A stretch of DNA of 9,250 nt from an uncultured Clostridia bacterium (lineage in GTDB: Bacteria > Bacillota > Clostridia > Lachnospirales > CAG-274), in contig CANRCU010000073.1 of assembly GCA_947629215.1 (NCBI GenBank), positions 1-9,250 of the forward strand, written 5' to 3'. Below, one piece after another: positions 5,399 to 9,250 of this stretch (position 1 is its first letter; each line of letters opens with the position of its first letter). Below the pieces are notes generated by a model. The model was not told the origin of the DNA. It saw only the letters and a list, made by a program, of their open reading frames with translations, and did not search any database. The position numbers and the translations under genes are program-made.

Positions 5399-5416
5399 TT
5401 GTTAAAAAAATAACAA
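5399..5416 (+). promoter_or_regulatory. Rex (redox repressor) operator-like site upstream of adhE
   Basis: TTGTTAAAAAAATAACAA matches the Rex consensus TTGTTAA-N4-TTAACAA at 13 of 14 defined positions, the exception being A for T at 5410. One further base pair on each side keeps the symmetry. Rex senses the NADH/NAD+ ratio and represses fermentation genes, including adhE, in several Clostridia. The site is about 60 bp downstream of the main predicted start, so it would act as a roadblock, or it serves a promoter nearer the gene (TATAAT at 5454-5459). Confidence 0.65.
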
Positions 5417-5502
5417 AAAATCGCTTTATAAATTTTGGTACGTCGGCAAATAATATAATAAAATTCGTTCCAAAACGGGCAAAACAAGAAAGGATGAGTG
5501 AA

Positions 5503-8097
5503 ATGGGCAGTATAACCATTGACAACTTAGATGCGCTTACGCAAAAAATGAAAGAGATGAAACAAGCGCAGCGCGAGTTTGCAAAGTTTGACCAGGAGCA
5601 GGTCGACAAAATATTTTTTGAAGCGGCGCTTGCGGCAAACAAGGCAAGAATACCGCTTGCAAAAATGGCGGTGGAAGAAACGGGCATGGGCATAGTTGAA
5701 GATAAGGTCATAAAAAACCACTATGCGTCGGAATATATCTACAACGCCTATAAAGATGCAAAAACCTGCGGCGTTATAGAGGAAGACAAGGCTTACGGCA
5801 TCAGAAAAATAGCCGAGCCGATAGGTCTTATAGCGGCAGCCATACCCACAACAAACCCGACGTCCACGGTGATATTCAAAACGCTTATTGCGCTGAAAAC
5901 AAGAAACGCCATAATCATAAGTCCGCATCCGCGTGCGAAGAAATGTACTGTGGAGGCAGCAAGGACAGTGCTTGATGCTGCTGTTAAAGCCGGAGCGCCC
6001 GAGGGCATAATAGGTTGGATAGATGTGCCGTCGCTTGAATTGACCAACGAGGTCATGAAAAACGCCGATATTATACTTGCGACGGGCGGCCCCAGTATGG
6101 TAAAGGCGGCTTACAGCTCGGGCAAGCCTGCGCTTGGCGTGGGCGCGGGCAATACGCCCGTTATTATTGACGATACGGCGGATATACGCCTTGCGGTCAA
6201 TTCCATAATTCATTCAAAAACATTCGATAACGGCATGATCTGCGCCTCCGAACAGTCGGTGACGGTTGTAGGCGATATATACGATGATGTTAAACGTGAA
6301 TTTATCGACAGGGGCTGTTATTTTTTAAATAATGAAGAACTTGACAAAGTAAGAAAGACCATCATAATAAACGGTTCTCTGAATGCAAAGATAGTCGGAC
6401 GCAGCGCTTATGCGATAGCGCAGCTTTCGGGCGTGGAAGTGCCTCGGAACACAAAAATACTGATAGGCGAGGTCGAATCCGTAGATATTTCCGAAGAATT
6501 TGCGCATGAAAAGCTGTCGCCCGTGCTTGCGATGTACCGCGCGGCTGATTTTGACGAGGCGCTTTCAAAAGCCGAACAGCTTGTTGCCGACGGCGGTTAC
6601 GGTCACACATCTTCATTATATATCAATGTTGACGAGAAAGAGAAGATCGCAAAACATCAGGCAGCAATGAAGACCTGTCGTATATTGATAAATACACCGT
6701 CATCTCATGGCGGCATAGGCGATCTTTATAATTTTAAGCTTGCGCCCTCTCTGACACTGGGCTGCGGTTCGTGGGGCGGTAATTCCGTTTCGGAGAACGT
6801 GGGTATCAAGCATTTGCTGAATATAAAGACCGTTGCCGAGAGGAGAGAAAATATGCTTTGGTTCAGAACTCCGGAAAAAGTTTATTTTAAAAGAGGCAGT
6901 ATGCCCGTGGCGCTTGACGAGCTTGGCAGTGTAATGGGCAAGAAAAGGGCTTTTGTCGTTACGGACAGCTTTTTGTACAAAAACGGTTACACAAAGCCGA
7001 TAACCGACAAATTAGACGAAATGGGTATTGTGTACACCTGTTTTTATGATGTTGCACCCGACCCGAATCTTGCGTGCGCAAAAGCAGGCGCCGAACAGAT
7101 GAAGTTGTTTGAACCCGATGTTATAATTGCGCTTGGCGGCGGTTCGGCAATGGACGCGGGAAAAATAATGTGGGTGCTGTACGAGCATCCCGAAGTTGAC
7201 TTTCACGATATGGCAATGCGGTTCATGGATATAAGAAAGCGTGTTTATACATTCCCAAAAATGGGAGAAAAAGCGTATTTTATAGCTATACCCACTTCCT
7301 CCGGCACAGGTTCCGAGGTAACGCCGTTCGCAGTCATTACAGACGAAAAAACGGGTACAAAATACCCGCTTGCCGACTATGAATTATTGCCCGATATGGC
7401 GATAATAGATGCCGATAATATGAAAGACCAGCCCAAAGGTCTGACAAGCGCAAGCGGTATAGACGCTTTGACTCATGCTTTGGAGGCATATGCCTCTGTA
7501 ATGGCGTCGGATTACACCGACGGTATTGCTTTGAAGGCGATGAAACTGATATTTGCATATCTGCCTTCGGCTTATGAAAACGGCTCTGCCGATATGCTTG
7601 CGCGCGAAAAAATGGCAAACGCAAGCTGCCTTGCGGGTATGGCGTTTGCAAATGCCTTTTTGGGTGTGTGCCATTCGCTTGCGCATAAACTGGGCGCTTT
7701 TCATCATCTGCCTCACGGTGTGGCAAATGCGCTGCTCATTACCCATGTTATGCGTTACAACGCAGCCCATGTTCCGACAAAAATGGGTACGTTCAGCCAA
7801 TATCAATATCCGCAGGCGCTCGAGCGCTATGTCGAATGTGCAAATTATTGCGGTGTGTTCGGTGAAAATGATGAAGATACCCTTAATAAATTTATAGAAA
7901 AGATAGAAGAGCTTAAAACAAGGGTCGGCATAAAAAATACTATAAGGGATTACGGCATAAAAGAAGAAGATTTTCTCGCTACACTGGACGAAATGACCGA
8001 GCAGGCGTTTGACGATCAGTGTACGGGCGCAAATCCGCGTTATCCGCTTATGAGCGAAATGAAAGATATTTATCTGAAAGCATATTACGGTGAGTAA
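5503..8097 (+). CDS. adhE: Bifunctional aldehyde/alcohol dehydrogenase AdhE
   Basis: AdhE reduces acetyl-CoA to acetaldehyde and then to ethanol with NADH, the redox-balancing end of anaerobic fermentation; homologues assemble into cytoplasmic filaments (spirosomes). The 864-residue product has both halves. The CoA-acylating aldehyde dehydrogenase (about 1-440) has GVGAGNTPVIID and the catalytic Cys247 in FDNGMICASEQ. The iron-dependent alcohol dehydrogenase (about 450-864) has GGGSAMDAGK and expected iron ligands Asp654, His658, His724 and His738, within one position of the E. coli numbering I remember. I chose ATG 5503: AAAGGA lies 8 nt upstream and the N-terminus then matches the family. 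ATG 5494 adds three residues. The frame is open further left to ATG 5350, which has its own AAGGA, but the added 51 residues look like AT-rich leader. Regulation is probably by Rex. Confidence 0.96.
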   Translation: MGSITIDNLDALTQKMKEMKQAQREFAKFDQEQVDKIFFEAALAANKARIPLAKMAVEETGMGIVEDKVIKNHYASEYIYNAYKDAKTCGVIEEDKAYGIRKIAEPIGLIAAAIPTTNPTSTVIFKTLIALKTRNAIIISPHPRAKKCTVEAARTVLDAAVKAGAPEGIIGWIDVPSLELTNEVMKNADIILATGGPSMVKAAYSSGKPALGVGAGNTPVIIDDTADIRLAVNSIIHSKTFDNGMICASEQSVTVVGDIYDDVKREFIDRGCYFLNNEELDKVRKTIIINGSLNAKIVGRSAYAIAQLSGVEVPRNTKILIGEVESVDISEEFAHEKLSPVLAMYRAADFDEALSKAEQLVADGGYGHTSSLYINVDEKEKIAKHQAAMKTCRILINTPSSHGGIGDLYNFKLAPSLTLGCGSWGGNSVSENVGIKHLLNIKTVAERRENMLWFRTPEKVYFKRGSMPVALDELGSVMGKKRAFVVTDSFLYKNGYTKPITDKLDEMGIVYTCFYDVAPDPNLACAKAGAEQMKLFEPDVIIALGGGSAMDAGKIMWVLYEHPEVDFHDMAMRFMDIRKRVYTFPKMGEKAYFIAIPTSSGTGSEVTPFAVITDEKTGTKYPLADYELLPDMAIIDADNMKDQPKGLTSASGIDALTHALEAYASVMASDYTDGIALKAMKLIFAYLPSAYENGSADMLAREKMANASCLAGMAFANAFLGVCHSLAHKLGAFHHLPHGVANALLITHVMRYNAAHVPTKMGTFSQYQYPQALERYVECANYCGVFGENDEDTLNKFIEKIEELKTRVGIKNTIRDYGIKEEDFLATLDEMTEQAFDDQCTGANPRYPLMSEMKDIYLKAYYGE

Positions 8098-8111
8098 AAG
8101 GGGGCAATTTT

Positions 8112-8861
8112 ATGAAACTTGAAAACCTTATTGCGGAAAGAAAAAACAAAAAAATATACAGGTATGAAAACTATGCGGTGAAGGTATTTGACGATGATTT
8201 TTCAAAGGCGGATATTCTGAACGAAGCATTGAATCAGGCGAGAGTAGAGGAAACCGGGCTTAGCATACCGGCACTTAAAGAGGTACGCAAAATAGACGGC
8301 AAATGGGCTATAATACTTGATTTTGTCGAGGGTCGCACGCTTGCGGAGCTTATGTCCGAGGACAGAGCGTCGCTTGAAAAGTATATGGAGAAATTCGTAG
8401 ATATACAAATGGAAGTACACAGCAAACGTGCGCCTCTGCTTAATAAATTAAAAGATAAAATGAACAGAAAAATAAGTGAAAGCACACTTGATGCAACAAC
8501 AAGATATGAGCTGCATACACGGCTCGAAGGTATGCCTAAGCACAATAAGGTGTGTCACGGTGATTTTAACCCGAGCAATATAATAATTTCCCCCGAGGGC
8601 AATTATCATATTCTGGATTGGTCACACGCAACACAGGGCAATGCAAGCGCCGATGTGGCAAGAACTTATTTGCTTTTCAATCTTGCCGGAGATACGGAAG
8701 CGGCTGAAATGTATATGAATATGTTTTGTAAAAAGAGTGATACGGCAAGACAGTATGTGCAGGCATGGCTGCCGATAGTTGCGGCATCGCAAAGCGTGAA
8801 AGGCAATGCAGAAGAACGCGAGTTTCTGCTCAGATGGGCAGATGTTGTGGATTACGAGTAA
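8112..8861 (+). CDS. Aminoglycoside-phosphotransferase-fold (APH family) small-molecule kinase
   Basis: This is a kinase-like protein of the APH/choline kinase superfamily; the substrate cannot be told from sequence. The 249-residue product has a probable ATP-contacting lysine in YAVKVF (Lys24), a possible helix-C Glu38, and a hinge-like region IILDFVEGRTLAELM (68-82). The catalytic loop is VCHGDFNPSNIII (HGD 149-151, Asn156) and the metal-binding ILDWSHATQGN contains Asp169. All core catalytic residues are present, so it should be active. The N-lobe is short and has no obvious glycine-rich loop. The ATG follows GGGGG (8100-8104) by 7 nt and lies 14 nt after the adhE stop, so the two are probably co-transcribed. 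A drug-resistance role should not be assumed; housekeeping kinases of choline, sugars or spore-coat type share this fold. Confidence 0.82.
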   Translation: MKLENLIAERKNKKIYRYENYAVKVFDDDFSKADILNEALNQARVEETGLSIPALKEVRKIDGKWAIILDFVEGRTLAELMSEDRASLEKYMEKFVDIQMEVHSKRAPLLNKLKDKMNRKISESTLDATTRYELHTRLEGMPKHNKVCHGDFNPSNIIISPEGNYHILDWSHATQGNASADVARTYLLFNLAGDTEAAEMYMNMFCKKSDTARQYVQAWLPIVAASQSVKGNAEEREFLLRWADVVDYE

Positions 8862-8894
8862 AAAATTGTAAAAATTTAACACCTCAGCGATATG

Positions 8895-8966
8895 CAAAAC
8901 CAAGATCAAAAGTTTTGGGTCAAGCCTTTTACAAAAGGCTTGTGGGGTATGGGGCAAAGCCCCATA
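8895..8966. repeat. Composite palindromic intergenic element (three consecutive hairpins)
   Basis: Three inverted repeats lie head to tail between the convergent genes. CAAAAC (8895-8900) pairs with GTTTTG (8912-8917). CAAGCCTTTT (8921-8930) pairs with AAAAGGCTTG (8933-8942). TATGGGGC (8948-8955) pairs with GCCCCATA (8959-8966) around AAA. No T-run follows on the plus strand, so these are not standard terminators for the kinase gene, although they may slow polymerase or protect 3' ends. The arrangement resembles dispersed palindromic repeats seen between genes in clostridial genomes, which is inference from one copy. Confidence 0.5.
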
Positions 8967-9005
8967 AAAAAAACAAAAAGCGGGCTGCCATACGACAGCC
9001 CGCTT
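8966..9005 (-). terminator. Intrinsic terminator of the minus-strand small gene
   Basis: AAGCGGGCTG (8978-8987) and CAGCCCGCTT (8996-9005) form a 10-bp GC-rich stem. Read on the minus strand it is followed by five T, a G and eight T (down to 8966). It begins 11 nt after the stop of the 58-residue gene. On the plus strand the following bases (GTCACTTGTTTTT) are a poorer T-tract, so any effect on transcripts from the left would be partial. Confidence 0.85.
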
Positions 9006-9016
9006 GTCACTTGTTT

Positions 9017-9193
9017 TTATTTGCAGTTGTCCTTGCTGTTGCTTTTTTTGCTGCCTTTGCCTATTTCCTGGTTGCCGTAAGGCATATTTGTTGTTTCAAG
9101 CTCGTCCGCAAACTCTACACTGTTTGTCTTGGAACTTGTGTTCGCCTTGGCATTTGTGTTTGTCTTTGCCTGAGAATTTTTCTTGTTATCCAT
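9017..9193 (-). CDS. Small hydrophilic protein of unknown function (58 aa)
   Basis: I do not recognise this with certainty. The product has 58 residues with ten Asn and ten Lys, many Ser/Thr, a single Cys near the end, and no membrane segment or signal peptide. It begins MDNKKNSQAKTNTNAK; the middle is SVEFADELETTNMPYGNQE. The gene is well supported: ATG with GGAGGA (9201-9206) 7 nt upstream, a strong terminator 11 nt after the stop, and an upstream frame ending 3 nt before its ATG. The composition and the EFADE..TTN motif faintly recall gamma-type small acid-soluble spore proteins (EFASETN repeats), which would fit a spore former. That is a guess, not an assignment. Confidence 0.7.
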   Translation of the reverse strand: MDNKKNSQAKTNTNAKANTSSKTNSVEFADELETTNMPYGNQEIGKGSKKSNSKDNCK

Positions 9194-9196
9194 TTG

Positions 9197-9250
9197 TTAT
9201 TCCTCCGAATAAATAATTTTTTCGGCTGCCGCCACGCCTGCGCCGACAGC
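9197..9250 (-). CDS. C-terminal fragment of a minus-strand gene, possibly thioredoxin-reductase-like flavoprotein
   Basis: Reading leftward from the right edge, the frame encodes AVGAGVAAAEKIIYSEE and stops at TAA (9199-9197), 3 nt before the ATG of the small gene. The small gene's ribosome binding site lies inside this frame's last codons, the usual arrangement of tightly coupled neighbours. The AVGxGxxAAEKI pattern resembles the C-terminal helix of thioredoxin-reductase-type FAD proteins (typically ..ATAxGDGxxAAxxAxxY). Seventeen residues are too few for a firm call, and the gene's main part is outside the window. Confidence 0.45.
   Translation of the reverse strand, partial: AVGAGVAAAEKIIYSEE

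Noticed and set aside
5430..5459. Second adhE promoter at TATAAT 5454-5459
   Set aside because: The -10 is perfect but no acceptable -35 lies 16-18 bp upstream; mentioned only as an alternative because of the Rex site position.
5527..6213. Long minus-strand open frame opposite adhE, and other antisense frames opposite rplA, nusG, secE and rmuC
   Set aside because: They are antisense shadows of clearly conserved genes, with odd composition and no ribosome binding site or known domain.
1..9250. CRISPR array, insertion sequence, prophage or toxin-antitoxin system
   Set aside because: No regularly spaced direct repeats, transposase, integrase or paired small toxin/antitoxin genes were seen; the only direct repeats are the L1 operators and the SecE tail unit.

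Overview
The window looks like a chromosomal segment of a spore-forming Firmicute of class Clostridia, possibly Oscillospiraceae-like. This rests on three things: the rpmG-secE-nusG-rplK-rplA order, a YlmC/YmxH-type PRC-barrel protein, and strong AGGAGG-type ribosome binding sites. AT-rich intergenic DNA and heavy ATA codon use outside the ribosomal genes also fit. Nothing suggests a phage, plasmid, transposon or CRISPR locus.

Layout. Positions 1-498 hold the 3' end of an acetyl-esterase-type alpha/beta hydrolase. A small YlmC/YmxH-family protein follows (to 785). Positions 786-1217 are non-coding and contain a strong-looking promoter (1026-1054) and a structured leader. From there runs the translation/secretion operon: rpmG (L33, TTG start), secE, nusG, rplK (L11) and rplA (L1), closed by an intrinsic terminator at 3814-3840. 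rmuC follows, then adhE (bifunctional aldehyde/alcohol dehydrogenase) behind its own promoter, a 12-bp perfect hairpin and a near-consensus Rex operator. An aminoglycoside-phosphotransferase-fold kinase gene sits 14 nt after adhE. The right end is convergent: hairpins and a minus-strand terminator, a 58-residue minus-strand protein, and the last 17 codons of another minus-strand gene.

How it works together. L1 is probably autoregulatory. The same 32-nt sequence, resembling the L1-binding stalk of 23S rRNA, lies directly before the ribosome binding sites of both rplK and rplA, so each cistron seems to have its own translational operator. rplJ and rplL, usually next after rplA, are absent and the operon stops. 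adhE carries the signature of NADH/NAD+-controlled fermentation through Rex.

Most unusual points: a SecE with a roughly 95-residue, strongly acidic, repeat-containing C-terminal extension predicted to lie outside the membrane; the duplicated L1 operator; the Rex box and hairpin in the adhE leader; a structured leader before rpmG; and a probable CTG start for the YlmC-like gene. I see no clearly new multi-gene system. The SecE tail and the twin L1 operators are the best leads.
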